The translations under genes were made by a program, and so were the position numbers. Positions 53,720 to 62,345 of a stretch of 64,000 bases of DNA are shown in pieces (position 1 is the stretch's first letter; every line of letters starts with the position of its first letter). Below the pieces are notes generated by a model. The model made no database searches. It was not told the DNA's origin and was given only the letters and a program-made list of their open reading frames with translations. Source of the DNA: Dendrobium chrysotoxum. Taxonomy: Eukaryota; Streptophyta; Magnoliopsida; Asparagales; Orchidaceae. The stretch is taken from positions 35,519,774 to 35,583,773 of the forward strand of contig CM034314.1 in the NCBI GenBank assembly GCA_019925795.1, written 5' to 3'.

Positions 53720-56233
53720 ATGTGGTACCTGGACAGCGGATGTTCTAGACATATGACTGGAGATGCAAATCAGTTCATTTCGCTGGAGGCCAGAGCTGGA
53801 GGCAAGGTTACACTTGGAGATAACACCACCAGGAAGGTGGTAGGCACAGGTATAATTGGTGATTCAAAGAACTTTATGATTGATAATGTTTTGCTTGTAG
53901 ATGGACTGAAACACAACCTGCTGAGCATCAGTCAACTCTGTGACAAGGGATACAGTATCAAATTCCTGCCCACTGGCTGCATTTTAAGCTTAAATGATGA
54001 AGTTGTTTTGCAGGGGCAAAGGATCAACGTCTACAAGCTGGATGTAAGTAGCATTAAATCTGATAATTCAATTTGCTTAAAAATTGCTGCTCATGAGTCT
54101 TGGTTATGGCATAGGAGATTGTGTCATGCCAGTTTGAAAACCCTTAGGAGAGTCACCCAAAAGGACTTAGTTAGAGGTGTGCCCAAGCTTAAGTTCACTA
54201 AGGATCACCTGTGTGATGCCTGTCAGTTGGGGAAGCAAGTCCAGTCCTCTTTTCACTCAGTTAAGGACATTAGCACCTCTAGACCTTTAGAAGTTCTTCA
54301 TATGGACCTCTTTGGACCCATTAGCACTGCCAGCTTAGGGGGGAGAGTCTATGGTTTTGTGATTGTTGATGATTATTCAAGGTTCACTTGGGTTAAGTTT
54401 TTGTCACACAATTCTGAGTCATTTGATGAGTTTAGATCTTTCTCTACTTGGATTCAGAAGAAGTTAGGATGTGAGATTATTACCATCCATAGTGATCACG
54501 GAGGGGAGTTTGAAAATGAAAGATTTGGAAGTTTTTGTGAGAACCATGGGATTAGTCACAATTTTTCAGCTCCTAGGACCCCTCAGCAGAACGGGGTAGC
54601 TGAAAGGAAGAACAGGACCTTAGTGGAAGCCGCTAGAGCCATGCTTGTCGAGTATTCACTTCCAAAATACTTTTGGGCTGAAGCGGTGAACACTGCCTGT
54701 TATGTGCTGAATAGGGTGAATGTGAGAGTCAAACTGAACAAGACACCTTATGAGATCATTAAGGGTAGAACACCAAATCTGTCCCACCTCCATGTCTTTG
54801 GCTGTAAGGTTTTCATTCTGAACAACGGGAAGTCACCCTTAGGAAAATTTGACCCCAAATCTGATGAAGGAGTGTTCTTAGGATATTCAAGTGTGGGGAA
54901 ATCCTTTAGGGTGTTCAATAGAAGGACTTTGGTGGTGGAAGAAACAACCCATGTAGTGTTTGATGAATCTGATCCTAAGGAGTCTAGATCTGAAGTAGAA
55001 GATGAAGAGATTGTTGAGGTTACCCAAGGAGTTGGAAATACAAATTTGGAGAAAAGGGTAGAACCTCAGACCACACTGCCTATAGATTGGAGATATTCTT
55101 CGAGTCATCCTAAAGAACTGATCTTAGGAGACCCTTCTGAAGGTGTTAGGACTAGGCATGGACTTAGGAAGGAAGTAAACCATTCTTCCTTTATCTCAAT
55201 GACTGAACCCACCAACATCAATCAAGCCTTGTCGGATGAGTTTTGGATTTTAGCTATGCAGGAAGAATTGAATCAATTTGTAAGGAATGATGTTTGGGAG
55301 TTAGTAGAAAGATCTAGAAACCGAAGTATTGTGGGAACCAAGTGGGTCTTTAAGAATAAGATGAATGATTCTGGTGTGGTGGTGAGAAATAAGGCAAGAT
55401 TGGTGGCTAAGGGGTATAATCAGATAGAAGGGATAGATTTTGAGGAAACTTTTGCCCCTGTAGGTAGATTGGAAGCCATTAGAGTGCTACTAGCCTTTGC
55501 CTGTTACAAGGGATTTAAGCTGTTTCAAATGGATGTCAAGAGTGCCTTTTTAAATGGGGTAATTAAAGAAGATGTTTTTGTAGAACAACCCCCAGGTTTT
55601 GAGAGTTCCCAATATCCAAGTCATGTTTATAAATTAAAAAAGGCCTTATATGGATTGAAACAGGCACGCAGAGCTTGGTATGAGAGGCTTAGCACATTCC
55701 TGTTAGAAAGAGAGTTTGTTAAGGGGAGCGTAGACACCACCCTTTTTCTGAGGAGATTAGGAGATGACTTACTCATTGTACAGATCTATGTTGATGATAT
55801 AATTTTTGGATCTTCTGATAAATACTTATGTGAAGAGTTTTCTAAAACAATGAGTAACGAGTTTGAGATGAGTATGATGGGAGAATTGTCCTACTTTTTG
55901 GGGTTTAGCATAAGGCAAACGGATGATGGAACCTTTCTCAATCAATCAAAATACACTAAGGACATTTTGAAGAAATATGAAATGGACAAAGCCAAGCCAA
56001 TCAATACTCCCATGCCCTCCTCAGTTCAGTTAGATAAGGATTCAAATGGAAAATCTATTGATCAGAAGAAGTATAGAGGGATAATAGGTTCACTGCTTTA
56101 CCTGACTGCTAGCCGACCTGATATCATGTTTAGTGTCTGTCTTTGTGCTAGGTTTCAGGCTGATCCTAAAGAGTCCCACCTGTTCTGGGACTTGTCAATT
56201 CATAAGACAGTCGTTAGTCTCTTGGTCCAGTAG
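53720..56233 (+). CDS. SIRE element 2 Pol: protease, integrase, reverse transcriptase; truncated in RNase H
   Basis: 837 codons from MWYLDSGCSRHMTG. The protease active site DSG is at residues 5-7. The integrase zinc region (WLWHRRLCHA, CDACQLGK) is at about 130-170; the catalytic core has DLFGPI, HSDHGGEFEN and PQQNGVAERKNRT. An HVFGCKVFI and DEGVFLGYS segment ends the integrase. RT starts at about residue 500 (WVFKNKMN, RLVAKGYNQ, QMDVKSAFLNGV) and has an intact YVDDIIFGS box at 690-698. The last residues after DPKESHL are out of frame, because a segment carrying the start of RNase H is deleted, and translation stops at 56233. The frame differs from gag, and stops lie between them, so expression must use a frameshift, splicing or a separate start. 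RNase H remains are at 56176-56597. Confidence 0.9.
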   Translation: MWYLDSGCSRHMTGDANQFISLEARAGGKVTLGDNTTRKVVGTGIIGDSKNFMIDNVLLVDGLKHNLLSISQLCDKGYSIKFLPTGCILSLNDEVVLQGQRINVYKLDVSSIKSDNSICLKIAAHESWLWHRRLCHASLKTLRRVTQKDLVRGVPKLKFTKDHLCDACQLGKQVQSSFHSVKDISTSRPLEVLHMDLFGPISTASLGGRVYGFVIVDDYSRFTWVKFLSHNSESFDEFRSFSTWIQKKLGCEIITIHSDHGGEFENERFGSFCENHGISHNFSAPRTPQQNGVAERKNRTLVEAARAMLVEYSLPKYFWAEAVNTACYVLNRVNVRVKLNKTPYEIIKGRTPNLSHLHVFGCKVFILNNGKSPLGKFDPKSDEGVFLGYSSVGKSFRVFNRRTLVVEETTHVVFDESDPKESRSEVEDEEIVEVTQGVGNTNLEKRVEPQTTLPIDWRYSSSHPKELILGDPSEGVRTRHGLRKEVNHSSFISMTEPTNINQALSDEFWILAMQEELNQFVRNDVWELVERSRNRSIVGTKWVFKNKMNDSGVVVRNKARLVAKGYNQIEGIDFEETFAPVGRLEAIRVLLAFACYKGFKLFQMDVKSAFLNGVIKEDVFVEQPPGFESSQYPSHVYKLKKALYGLKQARRAWYERLSTFLLEREFVKGSVDTTLFLRRLGDDLLIVQIYVDDIIFGSSDKYLCEEFSKTMSNEFEMSMMGELSYFLGFSIRQTDDGTFLNQSKYTKDILKKYEMDKAKPINTPMPSSVQLDKDSNGKSIDQKKYRGIIGSLLYLTASRPDIMFSVCLCARFQADPKESHLFWDLSIHKTVVSLLVQ

Positions 56234-56597
56234 AAAACAGAACTCAGTTGCACTTTCCACTGCTGAAGCTGAGTACATTGCCTTAGGGAGTTGTGTGGCC
56301 CAAGTTCTTTGGTTGAAGCAATAAGTCTTGGATTTAGGAGTACCTGTTGGCACAATGTCTGTTCTGTGTGATAATACTAGTGCCATCTGTATCTCTAAGA
56401 ATCCAATCCAACATTCTAGGACCAAACACATTGATATTAGGCATCTCTTCATTAGGGACCATGTTACAAAAGGGGACATTAAGCTACATCACGTAGCAAC
56501 TGAAAATCAGCTGGCTGACATATTCACTAAACCACTGGCCTTTGACTCATTCAGCATTTTGAGAACCAGATTAGGAGTGATTGATATAAATGCTTGA
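56176..56597 (+). pseudogene. SIRE element 2 RNase H remnant, out of frame, with internal TAA
   Basis: In the +1 frame relative to the end of pol, the sequence reads CSGTCQFIRQSLVSWSSRK, SVALSTAEAEYIALGSCVAQ and VLWLKQ, then a TAA at 56322-56324, then VLDLGVPVG, LCDNTSAICISKNP, THIDIRHLFIRD (in part) and ENQLADIFTKPLAF to 56597. This is the middle and end of copia RNase H; the part with the first catalytic Asp is missing. The deletion point, frame change and TAA are identical in element 1. Confidence 0.9.
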
Positions 56598-58038
56598 TTC
56601 TGATGACTGTTGATTTATGATTGTTATGATTGGTATTCTGATTTCGGTTAGTTAGTTTTTTGTATTCTGTTTTCTGATTTCTGTTAGTTAGTTTTTGTAT
56701 TCTGATTTCTGATTTTTGTTAGTTAGTTTTGGTTTGATTATTTGCTTTCAGTTGATTTTATTTCTTCTGCTGATTTCTGTGTTACCCTTTTTTGTTAGTT
56801 TGATTTGAGTATTTACTTTGCTATGATTTTCTACCTGTTTTTATTTATTTACGGGTTCATATCTTGCACTTACTGTTTTATGCTTTTCAAGATCTGATCA
56901 CCGCTCTCTACTTCTGGTGATCTGAATTTTTGACTGGGAGTTTTTATCTTGTTTTGGTTTGGAAGCTGATAAGCAGTGATTGACTTCGCTGAATCTGTTA
57001 AAGGGAAGAAACATTGATAATTGTTTCTCTTCCTCTAACTCTTTTACTGGTGTGTAGTTTCTTTTGAATAAAAATCCTTTTCAAAATTAAAATGTTAGTT
57101 TTTGAAATAGAGATTATTTATCTTCCTACAGTAATCTGCCTCATATCAATAGTGTTTTTCAAAGTCTTGAGTCATTAGTTTGATTTTCTAAACCAAGTGA
57201 TTGCATTTATCATATGTTGTATGGATTTTATTTTGTGAATCGTTCTTCCTTACTGCGAAGAGTCATCTCCTATGTCTGGAAGATAATCTCACAGCTGAGA
57301 CTCTTTAATGATTATGAAAAGGAGAAGGCTTATAAAAGATGCGCAGTGCGCCAGATAATTTAAAAAAGAGGTATAAAATGAGCCCAAAACTGAAAAGATG
57401 CGAAATTGCCAAATTGGATATACAAAGTGTATCAAAAATCAAAAGATGCGCAAAGTGCCAACCAATTTGAAAAAGAGGCACAAAATGAGCCCAAAACAAG
57501 CTTTCTTTCCTTTCAAATTGTTAAATGTCTTAGAGGAATCTGTCCGCCACTTAATATTTTCAAAAGCTTGAGTTTTGAAAATCCTGATTTCTGATTTTTT
57601 ACTTTGTAACACTATTATATCAGATATTTTTCTGGAACGAGGCTTGAAAGGATTTCTTTTCAAATCTAATGTCTTTTATTCTGAATCGGATTTTTGTTTT
57701 GAAAGAGGTTTGCATCGATAAGGTGCCCGGGGTCAGAGTTACGAAAGTTGATTATTTCCAACCTTTTCTGGATTTCAGCGCTGTCAATCGTCCTGTCATT
57801 AGTTTTTGAATCTAAAATCAATATGTTTTATTTCATGTTTTATTTCCGTGTTATGTTTTTCCCTTCTCCTTTTTTGTGATGTCAAAAGGGGGAGTCAGTT
57901 GTAGTCGTGTATGTTTCTGTTTTCTGAGTCAATGTTTCCTGTATTGTTTTAGCTGTTAAATGAAAATTTAAAAAATGTTTGTTTGTTTGATCTCCTAGTT
58001 TACTTTTACTGTCAGACTACTTTACAAATGTTTGCCAT
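56598..58038 (+). other. SIRE element 2 region between pol and 3' LTR; no accessory ORF
   Basis: It corresponds to the ends of the equivalent region of element 1 but lacks about 2 kb (35640-37630 of element 1). The junction lies near 57815-57835. It contains about three ~35-bp repeats (56628-56730), two GAGCCCAAAAC blocks (57380-57500), and a second purine tract TCAAAAGGGGGAGTC at 57880-57896. No ORF worth calling. Confidence 0.75.
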
Positions 58039-58056
58039 CATCAAAAAGGGGGAGAT
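58039..58056 (+). promoter_or_regulatory. Polypurine tract of SIRE element 2
   Basis: CATCAAAAAGGGGGAGAT immediately before the 3' LTR; primer site for plus-strand synthesis. Confidence 0.9.
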
Positions 58057-59798
58057 TGTTGCAAATCTGGTTTTGATGATGACAAACATGTTTCGAGTGT
58101 GTTTTGCTTGGCTAATCTGTTTCAGGCACAAAAGACCGCGAGCCACTCAAGCCAACTCAAGATCGGGTCCAAGTGTGTCAAATGTATGATTTTCCTTTTA
58201 TTGAGTCAATTGTAATATAACTGATCCCCTAGCTAAGTAACCTTGCACACACACACTCAGGGGGAGAGATTGAGTGAGTTAGAGTTTCTGTTCAATTTTT
58301 GTTCAGATCGTCCTGGACGATAGTTGCATCGTCCTGGACGATCCAGTTAAAACAGAAACCCTAATTAGGGCGACTAAGTTAAGAAGGTCTGATTAAGCAG
58401 ATCGTCCTGGACGATCTTTGGATCGTACGGGACGATATTCTCTAATCAGAAATTCTCAGCCGCCAGATTAAGTTAGGCAAGTTTTATTTTAAGTATTTTG
58501 GTCTGATCGTCCCGGACGATACGTGTATCATCCTGGACGATTCACTACAATCATGCCTAACTTAGTCTGGTAATTAAGGAAAGCAATTAATGTTTAATTG
58601 ATACGATCACATCGTCCTGGACGATCGCAGGATCGTCCCGGACGATCGTGATCGTCTTGTGCATTTCAGTTGTACGTCCAGAACTATGTACATGATGATT
58701 TGGGGGCTTTTTGAACTAATCGTACCGGACGATTACCCTATCGTCCGGGACGATCAAGTCATTTTTTGGTCGTCCAGCACAGATTTCTCTGGACGACCCG
58801 AACTATCTTCTGGACGATTTCCTTCAATTTGAACTAATCGTCCCGGACGATCGCAGGATCGTACGGGACGATATGAACAACTTTTTCTACTGATCGTCCA
58901 GAAGAGCCTAATCGTCCAGACTGAATCAGCTGATTTTGAACTGATCGTACAGGACGATCTCCCGATCGTCCTGGACGATCTTGGCCGACCAGTTGAGAAT
59001 TAGGGCAAATTTTAAGCCCTCCTATAAAAGAACTTTTTCTAAAACTAAGAAAAATCTTTTGCTACCTTCCTTCCCTGAGAAACCCTAGAGAGAAGAGAGA
59101 GTTGGGAGAGAGAGAAGAGATCTTGTGAGGGGGAGTTAGTGAGGGATTCACTAAGGTTGCTCCAAGCACGGATCAGAGTCATCTTCTCCACTCGTCGTCT
59201 GTCGTCTAGTCGGTGTTCTTCGTGGGAGGATCGTTCGCTAGAAGATCCGGGTTCTCTGCCCGCTTCAGGTGGAAGCGAATGGAGTTCGTGGGTTCTCTGC
59301 CCGCTTCAGGTGGAAGCGAAAGGAGTTCGTGGGTTCTCTGCCCGCTTCAGGTGGAAGCAAAAGGAGTTCAAAGGTTCTCTGCCTGCTTCAGGAGGAAGCG
59401 AAAGGAGGTCAGGTTCTCTGCCTCATCGTGTGGTGAAAAGGAGGTGTTTTGTACAGGCTTCTCCGCCTTGCTGTGGGTGCAAAAGGAGAGTCACTTTCGT
59501 TTAGTGCAATACCCGGAGGGGAGGCTCCGGGGAGTGGACGTAGGTCAAGTTGACCGAACCACTATAAAATCTGGTTTGCTTTTCTGATTCAGTTTTGCAT
59601 TTTACTTTTCAATATAAACTGCTTGGGTGAATATCGTTGGTTGATCTTTTCGTTATTGTTTACTTGTTTCTGCTGCTAAGTATCGAAAAGATTTTCATAG
59701 TTATCGTGAAATTTTTAAATAACCAATTCACCCCCCCCCCCCTCTTGGTTAGCCTCGGGACTAGTTCACTAGGGCTTAACATCCCTTTCGAACTTTCA
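58057..59798 (+). repeat. SIRE element 2, 3' LTR (copy g)
   Basis: 1742 bp. Nearly the same as copy f: seven palindrome doublets at about 58307-58980, TATAAAAG at 59023-59030, leader repeats at 59248-59421 with one unit more than copy f, and a slightly longer C-run (59731-59742). It ends AACTTTCA and is followed by the duplication GAAAG. Confidence 0.95.
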
Positions 59799-59803
59799 GA
59801 AAG

Positions 59804-60980
59804 TGCCACCCAACAATTAATAACAAGCCCAAAAGGACACCAAAGAGCAACCAGCAGACATAACTAAAAGCAAGAAACCCAGGAAGAAAACCTAGAACAA
59901 AATTCCCACAAAGAGATAAAAGAACAGCCAATGATCATATAAAGCTAAAAAGAGAGATAAAAACCCAATTAATAAACTAAAACCAATCTCCACACAAGAC
60001 CCTTAAAATTGGCCCGAAACCAATTATCAATAACAAACCCACCACCAACAACAACAAAAGAGCAACAAGGACTAACCAAAATAGCATACATAAAGCAATA
60101 CCAAAACCAACCAGCAAAGCCTACTGACAACCAACCACCTGCAAGAAATAAACAATAACTTATGCATGAAATAGAAAAAAAGGACAAAATGCAACACAAC
60201 AGTAAATGTCCAATCGAGTAGAGAAAGCACCAACCAAAAACCAATCACATGATAGAGGCAATACATGAGAGAAAAAGCATCGAAAATCTGAGAATCAAGA
60301 AAAGATGTCAAGAAGGAAAAATAGAAGCTCAAATAGGTGTAGTATCACAAAATGCTAGTTTTTGGGAAGGTTCAGAGATACCGAGCCAACCCAAAGGAAA
60401 AAAAAGGCAAGTACACACATCCTGAATAAGAGTAATGAATTCCCCACCAAAAAAAAAAATAAGAACAGGCCCCAGGAGGGATGCACTCTAAGATACCACC
60501 AAAAATAAAATAGGCAACCACCCACCAATCTCATCCTAGAAAAATCCACACAACCAGCAGCCAACAAGCCCCAAAACCAATAATTTATAGCAAAAGGATT
60601 GGTGGCACCAAAAGACGTTCCCAAACATTAGATCAAGATAAACAATCAAAGCTCACATATTCCTTCCAGAAAATCTAGTTAAAGATTCAAGAAAATAATT
60701 AGAGAGTCACCATGAGAGAAGCTAGAAACCAAAACAACAAGATAGTAAGAAGTTGAAACAAAAAAGGGTAAAAATATTAAGTTCTTAAATTTGGGATTCC
60801 TAAAATATCAAGCATGATCATGCTTTTGATGATGCCCAAGCAAGAGTCTTTGTTGAAAAAAATCATATTAGAAAACATAGAGCCTTCCTTAGAAAACTGA
60901 TCAGCACAGACATTATCTTCTCCTCAAATATGAGATCCTATAATTAACATTGCAGAGTAAGGCTAATGTCTTGTGAAGCG
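59804..60980 (-). mobile_element. Antisense LINE: 3' UTR and RNase H end
   Basis: 59804-60780 is the complement of a T/G-rich LINE 3' UTR, continuing from 49733-50105. At about 60781-60955 the minus strand reads RRRDNVCADQFSKEGS then SCLGIIKSMIMLDILGIPNL, the end of an L1-type RNase H (compare YREASCADWLAKFG at 48595 in LINE C). Upstream sequence is lost, so the copy is 5'-truncated near 60980. A 20-bp direct repeat at 60769-60788 and 61105-61124 brackets part of this segment. Confidence 0.6.
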
Positions 60981-61456
60981 TATAATCTTTCCTCACACTA
61001 TTTCTTTAAGCTATAGTTTTTAATTTTAGTATAGATTATCTTGAAATAACACAAAAAAAATCAGATTTTGAAAGGTTATGAATAATTTGTTCTGGTTTGT
61101 ACTTTAAAAATATTAAGTTCTTAATTTTTTAGTTTTTTAATACTAATGTTTTAAATTTAGTATACATATATTGGACGATGCCTTAAAATTAACCAGGTTT
61201 GAAAATGATACAAGCTCATAATTTCTGCAATAAGGGGTTGAATCGCTCACATTACAAATCTTGCTACTATGCAAGTTTAGAACCCCCATCAGCTCATCCT
61301 CGTCGCATGGAGGCTTAGCTCTACTTTTTGCATAAAACAAAGAAATTCACTTTTTGAATGTGACCCTCAATAAGCTTTCACTAAAGAAATTAGATAGCAA
61401 AGTAAAACCCAGATCAAACTCGTAAGCTAAGTAGGCGGGCGCTAATTGAAGGCAAA
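60981..61456. other. No gene seen; 3' flank of the MED7 pseudogene
   Basis: AT-rich. Short minus-strand ORFs (61143-61340, 61347-61562) are not genes; the second is an out-of-frame shadow of the MED7 copy. Part of it may be the pseudogene's 3' UTR. No poly(A) remnant that would prove retroposition was seen. Confidence 0.5.
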
Positions 61457-61978
61457 TTAATGGCCATCCAGCATTTGGAGTGAATCCTTTAGCAACTTTT
61501 GTGCCTATTCTCTCCTTCTTTTTATGTCCTCCACTGCCTATTTTCGATTTTGTATTTGGCATTCTAGAATATGAATTAGAGTTGCTCTAACCTGGTGAGG
61601 ACACAATGAATTAAGGAGATGGTGCAAGTTCTTGAAAATAAGAGATATTTCCTCCACCCTTCGTGCATATTGTGATGGTCTATCCACAAGGACATTAGCT
61701 AGCTCCAAGATACGTAGTTGTAGCTCCCTATTTAGTGACCTTAGAACTTTTTTATAATCGATATTAGGGAGCTTGGGATAAAGTTATCGAATGCCCTGAT
61801 CCTCCAAGCTGGGAAGCACCACATCGGTAGTGTAGGTGGTACTATATAGGGAACAAGGACCCCGGATAGGCGATGGCGGCACGGGAGCAAAGGCAGGATC
61901 TTCGAGGAAGTTCTTGTAGAAGCAGTAATAGGATGGCGGTGGTGGATACGATGAGGAATTTTCTGCCATGCTTCTCAC
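61457..61978 (-). pseudogene. MED7: Mediator subunit 7 (MED7) pseudogene with three in-frame stops
   Basis: A single frame of 174 codons from the ATG at 61978 to TAA at 61457-61459, about the length of plant MED7 (roughly 168 residues). The N-terminus reads SYPPPPSYYCFYKNFLEDP, then YTTDVVLPSLEDQGI, then LYPKLPNIDYKKVLRSLNRE and LQLRILELANVLVDRPSQYA, RRVEEISLIFKNLHHLLNSL, RATLIHILECQIQNRK, and an EDIKRRRE-like end. MED7 joins the middle module of Mediator, linking transcription factors to RNA polymerase II. Three codons are stops: TAA after GIR (61784-61786), TAG after QNRK and TAG after KRRRE, where Gln, Gln and Glu would be expected. No frameshift occurs, so decay is recent, or the locus is a young duplicate. 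Whether it is a processed copy cannot be told. It is the only host-gene-derived sequence found here. Confidence 0.88.
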
Positions 61979-62345
61979 TCCTTACCTCGACAGATTTCTT
62001 GCTTTCTAGGCCTCGCACCAACTGTGGAGCGGCCAACCCACCATTCCAATTATTGGGTGATTTAGTATATATTATTTTGACATAATTCAATGAATATAAT
62101 AGGTTTTGTAGTTAACATTTTATTTTACTTCTAACCAGGGGGAAGTTTCTATGGCTATATTCAGATGTAAATTAAATTGCTAAATCTGAGGACTAAGGAT
62201 AACAATAACGGAAAGGTTACATAAAAATATCATACAACCTCTAATTCATCACATGTGAATGTAAAGCATTAGTATTTAGAAAAATACAAACACTTTGATA
62301 CTTAAATTGAGGTTTGATATATCATCAAAAAAAATATGTTGATCA
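61979..62345. other. 5' flank of MED7 pseudogene; nothing else seen
   Basis: On the minus strand the sequence before the pseudogene start includes GTCGAGGTAAGGAGTG, which could be a former 5' UTR exon edge. The rest is AT-rich with no gene. Confidence 0.45.

Larger units (their letters stand above)
50111..59798 (+). mobile_element. SIRE/Maximus-type Ty1/copia element 2, young, TSD GAAAG
   Basis: Complete LTR-to-LTR copy. LTRs at 50111-51810 and 58057-59798 begin TGTTGCAAATC and end AACTTTCA. The 5-bp duplication GAAAG is at 50106-50110 and 59799-59803. It contains the primer-binding site, an open gag, an open pol up to RNase H, and a polypurine tract. The LTRs look nearly identical apart from an extra ~40-bp leader repeat in the 3' copy, so insertion was recent. 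Compared with element 1 it lacks the accessory ORF and its palindrome array. It inserted into an antisense LINE remnant. Confidence 0.95.

Noticed and set aside
59969..60624. Minus-strand hydrophobic ORFs of 86-91 codons
   Set aside because: They lie in the antisense LINE 3' UTR; composition artefact.
61347..61562. 71-codon ORF MPNTKSKIG...
   Set aside because: It is an out-of-frame reading of the end of the MED7 pseudogene and its 3' flank.
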